From NCBI GenBank assembly GCA_024644465.1, contig JAHEKY010000012.1:1-47613 (forward strand): a DNA stretch of 47,613 bases, given 5' to 3'. How positions within the stretch are numbered: the stretch's first letter is position 1; each line of letters opens with the position of its first letter. Below, one piece after another: positions 15,729-24,098 of this stretch. The notes under the pieces were generated by a model that did no database searches, was not told where the DNA came from, and saw nothing but the letters and a program-made list of their open reading frames with translations. The position numbers were made by a program, and so were the translations under genes. The stretch comes from Ilumatobacteraceae bacterium (GTDB lineage: Bacteria > Actinomycetota > Acidimicrobiia > Acidimicrobiales > Ilumatobacteraceae).

Positions 15729-16637
15729 ATGGCGAACCCGAACGAACTGGCCACGTTCTCGGTGAAATCGTACCGCTACCTGCGGTTGTCGATCGTCGTC
15801 GTCGTCACGGCCGTGCTCGCTTCGGTAGTGATCGAACGGACCCACGTCGACTGTTGGCAGGGTTCGATCAGCGCCTATTACTACACGCCGGTCCAAGCGG
15901 TCTTCGTCGGTGCACTGCTGACGATCGGCGTCAGCCTCATCGCGATCAAGGGCAGCACGGACCTCGAGGACACGCTGCTCAACGTCGCCGGCGTGCTCGC
16001 ACCGATCGTCGCCTTCGTCCCGACATCGTCGCCGGCCCGGGTGTGCGCGTCAGCACCGTTCGTCGGCGGCGACACCGAGCCGTACATCGACAACAACGTC
16101 CTCGCGTTCGCGATCGGCGGTGCGCTGGCGATCATCCTGACGATCGGGCCTGCGCTCGTGCTGCGCAAGGCGAAGATCCGCCGCCTGGACCCGGGGTCGA
16201 TGATCGGCGTCGGTCTGGGCGCGGTACTGCTGGTCGCCGGGCTGCTCTGGTACGGGTTCTTCCGGGACAGCTTCCTCGAGCGGGCCCACGGCGGCGCAGC
16301 GATCGCGATGTTCTTCTTCATCTGGATCGTGATGGTGATCAACGCCAGAACGGCGCGGCCCGCGTACCGGAAGTGGTATGCCGAATCGGCGATCGCGATG
16401 GCCGTGTCGGTCGTCGTCGTGGTCGCCGGGAAGGTCGTCGACAGCGGCTGGCGTCATCAGATCCTGTGGCTCGAAGTGCTCGTGCTGACCGCGTTCGCGG
16501 TCTTCTGGATCGTGCAGACGTTCGAGCACTGGGACGGCGGTGTACCGACCGGCACCGAGCGAACCGAGCGCGTCGCGGAGGGCCCGCTCGCCGCTCAGAT
16601 GCGCAAGATCGCCCCGGAGCAGCCGCCCGGCGACTGA
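15729..16637 (+). CDS. Multi-pass membrane protein of unknown function
   Basis: 302 residues with about seven hydrophobic helices. It opens with SVKSYRYLRLSIVVVVTAVLASVVIE, then WQGSISAYYYTPVQAVFVGALLTIGVSLIAIKG, a pattern I recognise from uncharacterised actinobacterial membrane proteins but cannot name. Two Cys (in HVDCW and ARVCAS) fall in loops. The C-terminal tail is hydrophilic. ATG 15729 is preferred over ATG 15696 because a GAGGAG ribosome site lies 8 nt before it. No function is proposed. The RidA gene follows 33 nt downstream. Confidence 0.75.
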   Translation: MANPNELATFSVKSYRYLRLSIVVVVTAVLASVVIERTHVDCWQGSISAYYYTPVQAVFVGALLTIGVSLIAIKGSTDLEDTLLNVAGVLAPIVAFVPTSSPARVCASAPFVGGDTEPYIDNNVLAFAIGGALAIILTIGPALVLRKAKIRRLDPGSMIGVGLGAVLLVAGLLWYGFFRDSFLERAHGGAAIAMFFFIWIVMVINARTARPAYRKWYAESAIAMAVSVVVVVAGKVVDSGWRHQILWLEVLVLTAFAVFWIVQTFEHWDGGVPTGTERTERVAEGPLAAQMRKIAPEQPPGD

Positions 16638-16670
16638 CACGCCGACGCCCGGGTGTGCGATGCTCGGCCG

Positions 16671-17060
16671 ATGAGCGACGATCGGCTGCGGATCAGCCAG
16701 GGAAGCACCTTCGAACAGCAGGTCGGCTACTCGCGGGCGGTCGTCGACGGGCGCTGGGTGTTCGTCGCAGGGACGACCGGCTTCGACTACACCACGATGA
16801 CGATCTCCGACGACATCGTCGAGCAGGTCGACCAGACGCTGGCGAACATCGACGCCGCGCTGCGCGAGGCGGGGTCCGGCCCCGACGACGTCGTTCGCGT
16901 CCGCTACTTCTTGCCCGACGCCGCCGACTTCGAGCCGTGCTGGCCGTCGCTACGCGCGTACTTCGGCACCGCACGTCCGGCTGCGACGATGCTCGTCGTC
17001 GGCCTGGCCGACCCGCGGATGAAGATCGAGATCGAGGTCACGGCGCGTACACCGCGCTGA
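16671..17060 (+). CDS. RidA family (YjgF/UK114) protein
   Basis: 129-residue RidA-fold protein; the family hydrolyses reactive enamine/imine intermediates released by PLP enzymes, or has diverged roles. Motifs: FEQQVGYSRAVVDGRWVFVAGTTG at the start, QTLANIDAALREAG, VRYFLPD, and ARPAATMLVV with the active-site Arg, followed by KIEIEVTA with the conserved Glu. An upstream in-frame codon at 16653 exists but ATG 16671 matches family length. Convergent with the hydrolase, 7 nt between stops. Confidence 0.87.
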   Translation: MSDDRLRISQGSTFEQQVGYSRAVVDGRWVFVAGTTGFDYTTMTISDDIVEQVDQTLANIDAALREAGSGPDDVVRVRYFLPDAADFEPCWPSLRAYFGTARPAATMLVVGLADPRMKIEIEVTARTPR

Positions 17061-17067
17061 CGCCCGA

Positions 17068-18099
17068 TCAGACCGTTCGGCAGAAGTTGGCGATGCTCGC
17101 GGCGGTCTCGTAGCTGACGTCGGGACACGCGATCGAGAAGATCTCGGTGCCGTGGATCGTGCCCATGACCGTGCGGCACTGGGCCGACACGCCGGCGCGC
17201 ACGAGCAGGCGATAGAACTCGATGCCCTCGTCGCGCAAGGGGTCGCACTCGTTGACGCTGATGAATGTCGGCGGGAAGCCCTCGACGTCGCCCTCGGTGG
17301 CGAACGACGGCCAGGCGAGCGGGTTGCCCGCCTCGAACTGCTCGATGCCGTACGCGACGCGACCCCGGTTGTTGTGCAGCGACAGGAGGATGCCTTCGTT
17401 CTCGGTCGAGGACGGGAATCGTTCCTGCGGCCACTCGCCCGCGATGTACGGGCACAGCGCGTACAGCCCGCGGATCAAACCGATGTCGCCGTCCTGCGCC
17501 AGCCGCAGGCCGGTCGCGATCGTCAGGTTGCCGCCGCCGCTCTCGCCGGCGACGATCACGTGGTCGGCATCGATGCCCAGGTCCGCGGCGTTCGCGACGA
17601 TGTGCTTCAACCCCGACACGCAGTCGTTCAGCCCCGCCGGGAACGGCTCGACCTCGGGCGCCGACGACGCCACGAGGCAGTTCCGGAAGTCGACCATCGC
17701 GACGGCGACACCCTGCCGCGCGATGATCCGCCCCCACGATCGGTACATCCCGTCGAAGCACGACATCGTCTGCATCCCGCCGCCGTGGATGTAGTACACG
17801 CATGGCACCGGCGCGTCCGACTCGGGTCGGATGTACTGGATCTTCACGGTGTTGCCGTCGGGCTGCGACGTGAACTCGATCGTGCTGACGTCGAGGCCCG
17901 TCGAGGGTGCGATGTCCTCGTTGTCGACCATGTCGAGCAAGCCGACGAGCATCTTCCGTTCGAGGACCTTCTCGGGCTGGTTGACTTCCGCGAGATACGT
18001 CTCGCGATCGGCGATGTCGGGCTCGACGGGGATCGGCATCGCCCCCATCACCGCCTTGATCCGCGGGTCGATCCGGGGGTCGTCGTTGATCTTGCTCAT
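17068..18099 (-). CDS. HSL-type alpha/beta hydrolase (esterase)
   Basis: 343 residues, alpha/beta hydrolase fold-3 (hormone-sensitive-lipase group). Oxyanion-hole HGGG at 105-108, nucleophile elbow GESGGG (Ser187), an Asp in NECDPLRDEG and His in MGTIHGTEIF complete the triad. Cytoplasmic carboxylesterase or lactonase; substrate unknown. It has its own leaderless-type promoter (TACGGT, 6 nt before the ATG) in the 50-nt gap after the flavin monooxygenase gene, so it can be expressed separately while still lying in the oxygenase region. Confidence 0.88.
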   Translation of the reverse strand: MSKINDDPRIDPRIKAVMGAMPIPVEPDIADRETYLAEVNQPEKVLERKMLVGLLDMVDNEDIAPSTGLDVSTIEFTSQPDGNTVKIQYIRPESDAPVPCVYYIHGGGMQTMSCFDGMYRSWGRIIARQGVAVAMVDFRNCLVASSAPEVEPFPAGLNDCVSGLKHIVANAADLGIDADHVIVAGESGGGNLTIATGLRLAQDGDIGLIRGLYALCPYIAGEWPQERFPSSTENEGILLSLHNNRGRVAYGIEQFEAGNPLAWPSFATEGDVEGFPPTFISVNECDPLRDEGIEFYRLLVRAGVSAQCRTVMGTIHGTEIFSIACPDVSYETAASIANFCRTV

Positions 18100-18105
18100 C
18101 CACCG

Positions 18106-18111
18106 ACCGTA
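18106..18111 (-). promoter_or_regulatory. Leaderless-type -10 element for the hydrolase
   Basis: TACGGT exactly 6 nt before the ATG at 18099. Confidence 0.45.
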
Positions 18112-18149
18112 CGTGCGCTGCCCGGTCCGCGGCGAAGCCGGCGCGCGTG

Positions 18150-19397
18150 TCAGTCGGCGTCGGCGAGTGCCCGGAGGTGTGCGAGGTCGAACCCGGCGAG
18201 TTGCTTGTAGGCGTTGGCCTCGCGCTCCAACTCGCCGGCCGGGACACATGTGTGGACGCCATCGCACGAACCACCGCATCGGTCCGCGACCCATTGCATC
18301 ACCCGCTCCGGGCCGGCCTGGCGGTTCGCGAGCGTCAACCGCGACGTCGGTTCGAGCCGTTCCTGCTCGTAGGACGCGAGGCCGGTGACGACGTCGGCGG
18401 CCGTCGCGAGCGCGGCGGCAAGCGCCTCGCCGTCGAGGATCGCCTGGCTCGAGCCGTTGCTGCCGTTCGGACGCATCGGATGGGCGGCGTCGCCGAGCAG
18501 CGTCACGCGCCCGAACGACCATCGCTCGACCGGGTCGCGGTCGACCATCGGGAACTCGTACGCCGCGGCACTCGAGGCGATCAGCTCGCCGACGTTCAGC
18601 CAGCCGTAGTCCCACGAGCGGAAGAACTCGGCAACCGTGTCGACGTCGACCTCCCGGTTCCAGCTGACCGTCGCCATGTCGACGTCGAGTGGCCGTTCCG
18701 CGACCCAGTTGATCAGCGCCCGGCCATCGCTGTCCGGGGTGGTGATCGGGTAGACGACCGCCTTCTGCCCGTCGTCACCGGCCATGAACATCGTGCGCCC
18801 GTCGAGGAACGCCGGTGCCTCGACCGCGCCGCGCCACAACACGAGGCCGCTCGGGTGCGGGTGCCCCTGTTGCGGGTAGAGCTGCCGGCGGACGGCCGAG
18901 TGGATCCCGTCCGCTCCGACGAGCACGTCAGCGCGGACGGCGATTTCGGCACCGTCGCGGCGGCGGTCCGCGAAGAGCGCGATCACCGCGTCGTCGGTCT
19001 GGTCGAACGACTCGAAGCGGTGGCCGGTGTGCAGCCGCGCTGCCCCGAGCCGTTGTTCCGCCGCGCGCCAGAGCAGCATCTGGAACCGCCCCCGGTGGAT
19101 CGAGAACTGGGGCCACGGGTTTCCGGCGTCGACCCCGCGCGGCTCGGACCAGATGCGGATGCCGTCGCGCGACAGGAACATCAAGGTGCTCGTCCGGACT
19201 GCGGCCCGGTCGAGTTCGTCGAGCAGGCCGAGTTCGTCGAGGACGCGTACCGAGTGCGGCAGGACGTTGATGCCGACGCCGAGTTCGGCCGGTTCGACGA
19301 CCGCTTCGTACACATCGACGTCGTGGCCCGCGTCGTGGAGGCACATCGCGGCGACCAACCCGCCGATGCCACCGCCGACGATCGCGATCGCGGTCAT
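18150..19397 (-). CDS. FAD-dependent monooxygenase (PHBH fold, PhzS-like)
   Basis: 415-residue single-component flavoprotein hydroxylase using FAD, NAD(P)H and O2. FAD-binding GGGIGG at 8-13, a DVLVGADGIHSAVR (DG) motif, and GDAAHPMRPNGSNGSSQAILD, which is close to the GDAAHPM...SNG motif of PhzS-like monooxygenases rather than the GDAAH-x-x-P-x-x-x-G of classical phenol hydroxylases. Aromatic or heteroaromatic substrate likely, identity unknown. Its ATG overlaps the TGA of the upstream dioxygenase gene (4 nt), so it belongs to a coupled set of three oxygenase genes. Confidence 0.85.
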   Translation of the reverse strand: MTAIAIVGGGIGGLVAAMCLHDAGHDVDVYEAVVEPAELGVGINVLPHSVRVLDELGLLDELDRAAVRTSTLMFLSRDGIRIWSEPRGVDAGNPWPQFSIHRGRFQMLLWRAAEQRLGAARLHTGHRFESFDQTDDAVIALFADRRRDGAEIAVRADVLVGADGIHSAVRRQLYPQQGHPHPSGLVLWRGAVEAPAFLDGRTMFMAGDDGQKAVVYPITTPDSDGRALINWVAERPLDVDMATVSWNREVDVDTVAEFFRSWDYGWLNVGELIASSAAAYEFPMVDRDPVERWSFGRVTLLGDAAHPMRPNGSNGSSQAILDGEALAAALATAADVVTGLASYEQERLEPTSRLTLANRQAGPERVMQWVADRCGGSCDGVHTCVPAGELEREANAYKQLAGFDLAHLRALADAD

Positions 19398-20488
19398 CGG
19401 TGCCGCGCCCTCGTCGTTCGCATCGTGCTGTCGACGTCCTCCCGGTTGACGTAGCCACCGGCGAGATGTCGTTCGCCGGTGAATGCCCGCCGCCCGTGGA
19501 GCACCCTCCAGTTGTCGACGATCACCATGTCGCCCGGACGCAAATCGACCTCGAACTGCAAGTCGGCGGCGTTGGCCAGCGCATCGAACCGGTGCAGCGC
19601 GGCGTACAACTCGCTCATCGTCGGTTCCGGCAGCAGGAACGGCGCGCGGTCGTGATGGTTGTAGCTGACCTGCACGAGGCTGCCCCCGACGTGACGCAGC
19701 ACCGGGCGTGCGGCGACGAGATGGACACCGTCGCCGATGTATCGACCGGGGATGTCGATCGTTCGCAGCACGTCGACGAACTCGGGTGCTTCGGCCGCGA
19801 GGCGGGCGGCGAGCTCGTGACCGTCGACGAACACGTTCGCGCCGCCGGCTGCGGCGTACACCAGGCAGTGCAACGCGAGCAGACCGGGTGCATCGTTGCT
19901 GTACGTGCCGTCGGTGTGCGGCGTGATCTCGAGCCGCGTCGACGCGGTGTCGTCGAGCGCACCGTCGGACCCGAACTCCCACACGTCGCCGAAGATCGAG
20001 CTGCGGACGTAGCCGAATCGTTCGAGTACCCCTCGCGTTGCGGAGGCCTCGGTGGGCACGTCGTGGATCAGCAGGACGCCGTCGCGTTCGAGCCCGGCGA
20101 GCGCGCGGGCGTGGCCGGCATCGTCGGCGATCTCCTCGGCGGTGAGCGTCGTCAGCCGGTCGCCGAGTTCACCGCCGGACCACGCAACGGCTTCGGGCCC
20201 GCCGACGACAGACGCCGCCGGCCCGAGCGATCGGAGGTCGCCCACGTCGTACGACGCAGCCGGGCCGTCCGGCCACGTGACGGTCATCGTGGCGCCCTCG
20301 ACGGCGATGTCGCCGGGCCCCACCGCGGCGACCGTCGCAGCGGTGACCAGGCGCTGGCGCGTGACCGGGTGGAACGAGCCCGCGTCCCCGGCGTGATCCC
20401 GCAGCCACTGCCACGAGAGCTCGATCACGTCGCCGTCGACCGCGACGCACACGCCATGGCGCGAAGTGCGCACCGATTCGATCGTCAA
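19394..20488 (-). CDS. TauD/TfdA dioxygenase, gamma-butyrobetaine hydroxylase-like
   Basis: 364-residue Fe(II)/2-oxoglutarate dioxygenase with a short N-terminal GBBH-like domain ([23 protein letters not shown], residues 25-47) and a TauD domain. Metal ligands are the HTD of PHTDGTY (His191, Asp193) and a distal His in [10 protein letters not shown]. The N-terminal domain of classical GBBH/TMLH binds zinc through Cys residues; here those Cys are absent and only the His remains. Start is a TTG whose last bases overlap the TGA of the upstream TauD gene (TTGA); no better ATG or GTG fits. A hydroxylase of an unknown substrate; carnitine biosynthesis is unlikely from context. Confidence 0.82.
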   Translation of the reverse strand: MTIESVRTSRHGVCVAVDGDVIELSWQWLRDHAGDAGSFHPVTRQRLVTAATVAAVGPGDIAVEGATMTVTWPDGPAASYDVGDLRSLGPAASVVGGPEAVAWSGGELGDRLTTLTAEEIADDAGHARALAGLERDGVLLIHDVPTEASATRGVLERFGYVRSSIFGDVWEFGSDGALDDTASTRLEITPHTDGTYSNDAPGLLALHCLVYAAAGGANVFVDGHELAARLAAEAPEFVDVLRTIDIPGRYIGDGVHLVAARPVLRHVGGSLVQVSYNHHDRAPFLLPEPTMSELYAALHRFDALANAADLQFEVDLRPGDMVIVDNWRVLHGRRAFTGERHLAGGYVNREDVDSTMRTTRARHR

Positions 20489-21324
20489 CGTGGCCGATCG
20501 CCCTTGATCGTCACCCGGCGCATGTGACGCCGGTGGCCGCCGTAGTCGTGCAGCGCGTAGTGCTGCACGCTGCGGTTGTCCCACATCGCCAGCGTGCCCG
20601 GCGCCCACCGCACGCGGCAGGTGAATCGCTCCTGCACCGCGTGGGCGAGCAGGAACCGCAGCAGCGCCGCAGACTCGTCGCGGTGGAGGCCCTCGATCCC
20701 GATGGTGAACGCGCCGTTGACATAGAGGGACCTGCGGCCGGACTCCGGATGGGTGCGCACGACGGGATGCTCGACGCGGCGTTCGGCCACGTCGGCGTTC
20801 TTCGTCCTCATCGACTTCGACTTCGTCGACGTCCCGCCGGGCGCGTACTGCGGGCCGGCCGAATGGATGCCGACCAGGCCGTCGAGCATCGACTTCATCG
20901 TCGGGCTGAGGGCGTCGTAGGCCGCGTGCTGATCGGCGAAGAGCGTGTCACCGCCGACCGGTGGCACGTCGACCGCGTACAGCACCGAACCGAGGTCGGG
21001 TTCCTCCAGGAACGTGACGTCGGTGTGCCAGCCGCCGCCGAAGTTGACCCGGTCGTCCGGTTCCGTGATCACGTCGAGCACCTCGGGATGTGCGGCCTGA
21101 CCCTCGACGAACGGGTGGGTGTCGAGCTCGCCGAACTGGCGGGCGAAGGCCATCTGCTGCTCCGCGGTGAGATCCTGATCGCGTACGACGATCACGTGGT
21201 GTTCGACGAACGCCTGCCGGAACTCGGCCAGCGTCTCGGCGCTCATCGGCTCCGCGAGGTCGACGCCGCGCAACTCGGCGCCGAGCACGCCGGACAGCGG
21301 CGTGACATCGAGGGTCGTGGTCAC
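20485..21324 (-). CDS. TauD/TfdA family dioxygenase
   Basis: 279-residue Fe(II)/2-oxoglutarate-dependent dioxygenase. Facial triad: [10 protein letters not shown] (His100, Asp102) and distal His in [12 protein letters not shown] (about residue 255), followed by a basic segment ([13 protein letters not shown]) holding the 2-oxoglutarate Arg. Members cleave taurine, alkyl sulfonates, 2,4-D-like ethers and others. First gene of a set with overlapping starts and stops (TauD, GBBH-like, PhzS-like). Start is GTG 21324; a CACACT hexamer sits 7 nt upstream, similar to several other starts in this window. Confidence 0.88.
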   Translation of the reverse strand: MTTTLDVTPLSGVLGAELRGVDLAEPMSAETLAEFRQAFVEHHVIVVRDQDLTAEQQMAFARQFGELDTHPFVEGQAAHPEVLDVITEPDDRVNFGGGWHTDVTFLEEPDLGSVLYAVDVPPVGGDTLFADQHAAYDALSPTMKSMLDGLVGIHSAGPQYAPGGTSTKSKSMRTKNADVAERRVEHPVVRTHPESGRRSLYVNGAFTIGIEGLHRDESAALLRFLLAHAVQERFTCRVRWAPGTLAMWDNRSVQHYALHDYGGHRRHMRRVTIKGDRPR

Positions 21325-21378
21325 GACGTCCAGTGTGTCAGCTGGGAGTGCGCGCCGGCCCAGCGGGCGGCGCCGGCC

Positions 21379-22101
21379 TCAGAACTGCGAGAGCAGGACG
21401 AGCGTGATCAGCGCAGTCGCCGCCGCAACCGACAGCGTGATGATCGCATCCTGCAACCGCACGATCGGCCGGCGCGTCCGCGTCGGCGCGATGTCGCCGG
21501 TGACGGCCACGTCGGCGACCGTCACGTCGGTCGCGGGGGCGGGTACGTCGACGTCGGCTCCGACCGGGGCGTCCGCCGGCGTGGGGAGCGGCGCGGCGGG
21601 CGGCGTCGGCTCGGGTGCGGGCGCAGGCGTGACCTCGACCGGTGGCGGCGCGAGCTGGACGCCCGGCGGTGGCAGCGGTGCGGGCGCCGGAGGGGCGAGC
21701 GTGGGAGGGGCGAGCGGCGGCGGGGCGAGCAGCAGCGACACGATCGGCGGGGCCAGCGCACGCGGCGACGATGCGGGGGGCGCCGCGAGCGGGGCGGGGG
21801 CCGCGAACACCTCGGGTGCGGGCAGCGGCGTCGGCGGTGCCGCGAACGGGGCGGCGAACGACACCGGGTCGGCGGTCGGTGCCGGGAGCCGCAGCAGCGC
21901 CACGGGTTCGATTGGTGGCGCTGCCGGCTCGAACGCGCTGTCGGCCCATGCCAACGTGTCGAGCGTCGGCGCGGGCCAGGTGTTGCTCCGGCGGAGCGCA
22001 ACCACTTCGGGCGCCGGCCACGACCTGATCTGGTTCGAGACGCGCGGCTGGAGCGGCAAGAACGACCGAGGGGCCGGGACGAGTTGGAACGGAGCACTCA
22101 C
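21379..22101 (-). CDS. Pro/Ala-rich tail-anchored protein, unknown
   Basis: 240 residues with no recognisable catalytic domain. After an N-terminal region with Trp and Phe residues comes a low-complexity Pro/Ala stretch of over 120 residues, then a basic RTRRPIVR patch and one C-terminal hydrophobic helix (IITLSVAAATALITLVLLSQF) that ends the protein, the arrangement of a tail-anchored protein with its bulk in the cytoplasm. GTG 22101 is my start; the frame extends a little further (to 22146). A longer plus-strand reading of the same DNA is Gly/Ala/Ser-rich and overlaps flanking genes, so I prefer this strand. Moderate confidence that it is expressed. Confidence 0.5.
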   Translation of the reverse strand: MSAPFQLVPAPRSFLPLQPRVSNQIRSWPAPEVVALRRSNTWPAPTLDTLAWADSAFEPAAPPIEPVALLRLPAPTADPVSFAAPFAAPPTPLPAPEVFAAPAPLAAPPASSPRALAPPIVSLLLAPPPLAPPTLAPPAPAPLPPPGVQLAPPPVEVTPAPAPEPTPPAAPLPTPADAPVGADVDVPAPATDVTVADVAVTGDIAPTRTRRPIVRLQDAIITLSVAAATALITLVLLSQF

Positions 22102-22206
22102 TTGGTTCCGAGTTTCACACGCACGGCCACGCACAGCGGGGACCATCCGCGAAAATCTCGGAACTCCCGACGGGCTCGGGGCCGGGCCGGACGGGCGGTT
22201 CGTCCG

Positions 22207-24018
22207 CTACTCGCGCGCTCCGTGGCCGCGGGACCGGAACTCGAGGCCCGCGAACTCGCCGGAGCTGCGCCACTGGTCGATGTACTCGAAGTAGGCCACC
22301 GGCCCCTCCGGGAATCCGAGGGTGTTGCGGAGCCCGGCGCGAGTCGGCGTCTGGCCCTCGTTGTTGTAGTACCCAGGTGTGCAGTCGGGCTGATTGCCGA
22401 ACCGCCTTCCGCCCGCTTCGAGCCGCTCCATCCACGCCTGCTCGGCGGCTGCGGTGACTTCGACCTCCTCGGCGCCGATCTCGAGTGCGTGGCGGACGAC
22501 CGCCGCGATCGTGTTGCCGCGCTCGATCAAGTTGTGGGGGATGTTCGAGATGAGGTTGGCGCCGTGCGCCGGTTGCACCATGAACAGATTCGGGAAGCCG
22601 TGCATGTGGATGCCGTGGAGCGTCGACATCCCGTCGGCCCAGTAGTCGGACAGCGTCACGCCGTTGCGGCCCGTCGTCTCGTAGCCCGCCCGCCGGACGT
22701 ACTCGGTGCCGACCTCGAACCCGGACGCGTAGATCAGGCAGTCGAGCTCGTAGTGCCGACCGTCGACCCAGGCGCCGGTCTCGTCGATCCGCTCGACGCC
22801 CTTGCCATCGGTGTCGACGAGGTGGGTGCCCGGCACGTTGAACGCCTGGAGATACTCGTCGTGAAAGCAGGGCCGCTTGCAGAGCTGCCGGTACCACGGC
22901 TTGAGCGCTTCAGCCGTCGCGGGGTCGGCGACGATCTCGTCGACTCGTGAGCGGATCTCGGTCATCTTCTCGTCGTCGCTCGCGTGATACGCGCGCTCGA
23001 ACGCCTCGGGCGTGAACTCGAGCGGCTCGGCGGACAGCAGCTTGTCGCGGATCCGCTGCGCGATGTCGGTCCAGCCGTCGTGCACGAGATCCTCGTCGGC
23101 CATCCCACCGGTCTGCAGCAGCGTGAAATTGTCGAGCCACCGCTGCTGCCAGCCGGGCTCGAGCGTGTCGAACCAGTCGGGGTCGATCGGGTGGTTGTTG
23201 CGGACGTCGATCGACGACGGTGTGCGCTGGAACACGTAGAGCTCCCGGCAGGCCGGCGCGAGGTGGGGGATCGCCTGGACCGACGTCGCGCCGGTACCGA
23301 TGATTCCGACCCGCTTGTCGCCGAGGCGGTCGAGCGGCGCGCCGGCCGGGTCGCCGCCGGTGTAGTCGTAGTCCCACCGGCTGGTGTGGAAGCTGTGCCC
23401 CGCGAACGTGTCGAGGCCGGGGATCCCCGGCAGTTTCGGCCGGTGCAGCGGACCGGTCCCCATCGCGACGAACCGGGCCCGCATCTCGTCGCCGCGGTTG
23501 GTGCGGATGATCCAACGGCACGACGGCTCGTCCCACTCGAGCCCCGTGACCTCCGTCGACATCAGGGCGTTGTCGTAGAGGTCGAAGTGATCGGCGATCC
23601 GGCGGCAGTGTCCGAGGATCTCGGGCCCTTTGGCGTACTTCTCGGTCGGCATGTGCCCGGTCTCTTCGAGCAACGGCATGTACACGAACGCAGCCGTGTC
23701 GCACTGCGCGCCGGGATAACGGTTCCAGTACCACGTGCCGCCGAAGTCGCCGGCCTTCTCGATGATCCGGACGTCGTCGACGCCGGCCTGCTTCAGCTTC
23801 GCGCCGGCGAGCAGCCCCGAGAACCCTCCGCCGATGAACGCGAACGTCACCTCGTCGGTCAGCGGTTCCCGATCGACCGGCTCGACGTACGGATCCTCCA
23901 GGTACTTGGCGAACTGGCCCTTGAGTTCGACGTACTGCTCGTTGCCGTCGCTGCGGAGGCGCTTGTCCCGCTCGGCGAGATACTTCTGGCGCAGCTCCTC
24001 CGCGTCGATCGTGACCAT
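22207..24018 (-). CDS. Type I Baeyer-Villiger monooxygenase
   Basis: 603-residue FAD/NADPH flavoprotein that inserts oxygen next to a ketone to form an ester or lactone. The two Rossmann motifs (GGGFSG at 63-68 and GTGATS at 241-246) flank the BVMO fingerprint FAGHSFHTSRWD (205-216; F-x-G-x3-H-x3-W-D). Length and the roughly 55-residue N-terminal extension resemble the larger-ring or CPDMO-like BVMOs more than the 540-residue CHMO group. Substrate unknown; esters it makes could be cut by the HSL-type hydrolase nearby. TACAGT lies 6 nt before the ATG, so the transcript is probably leaderless. Divergent from sdaA. Confidence 0.9.
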   Translation of the reverse strand: MVTIDAEELRQKYLAERDKRLRSDGNEQYVELKGQFAKYLEDPYVEPVDREPLTDEVTFAFIGGGFSGLLAGAKLKQAGVDDVRIIEKAGDFGGTWYWNRYPGAQCDTAAFVYMPLLEETGHMPTEKYAKGPEILGHCRRIADHFDLYDNALMSTEVTGLEWDEPSCRWIIRTNRGDEMRARFVAMGTGPLHRPKLPGIPGLDTFAGHSFHTSRWDYDYTGGDPAGAPLDRLGDKRVGIIGTGATSVQAIPHLAPACRELYVFQRTPSSIDVRNNHPIDPDWFDTLEPGWQQRWLDNFTLLQTGGMADEDLVHDGWTDIAQRIRDKLLSAEPLEFTPEAFERAYHASDDEKMTEIRSRVDEIVADPATAEALKPWYRQLCKRPCFHDEYLQAFNVPGTHLVDTDGKGVERIDETGAWVDGRHYELDCLIYASGFEVGTEYVRRAGYETTGRNGVTLSDYWADGMSTLHGIHMHGFPNLFMVQPAHGANLISNIPHNLIERGNTIAAVVRHALEIGAEEVEVTAAAEQAWMERLEAGGRRFGNQPDCTPGYYNNEGQTPTRAGLRNTLGFPEGPVAYFEYIDQWRSSGEFAGLEFRSRGHGARE

Positions 24019-24024
24019 GGTTGC

Positions 24025-24030
24025 ACTGTA
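24025..24030 (-). promoter_or_regulatory. Leaderless-type -10 element for BVMO, inside a short palindrome
   Basis: TACAGT, 6 nt before the BVMO ATG. It lies within an imperfect palindrome, CACTGTACAAGTAGTG (24024-24039), that could be an operator. Confidence 0.4.
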
Positions 24031-24086
24031 CAAGTAGTGAGCGGCGACCGGGCTGCCGGACGACATTCGTCGCGGCGGCGAGTCGG

Positions 24087-24092
24087 TAGGTT
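24087..24092 (+). promoter_or_regulatory. Leaderless-type -10 element for sdaA
   Basis: TAGGTT exactly 6 nt before the sdaA ATG at 24099. Confidence 0.45.
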
Positions 24093-24098
24093 CTGCGC

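Noticed and set aside
21302-22294. Plus-strand Gly/Ala/Ser-rich open frame of 330 codons
   Set aside because: It is the complement of the Pro/Ala-rich minus-strand gene and overlaps both neighbours; the minus-strand reading has a proper C-terminal helix.
20524-22950. Long plus-strand open frame of 808 codons
   Set aside because: It runs antisense across TauD, the Pro-rich gene and the BVMO gene, is Arg-rich and has no domain. It is a shadow of GC-rich coding DNA.
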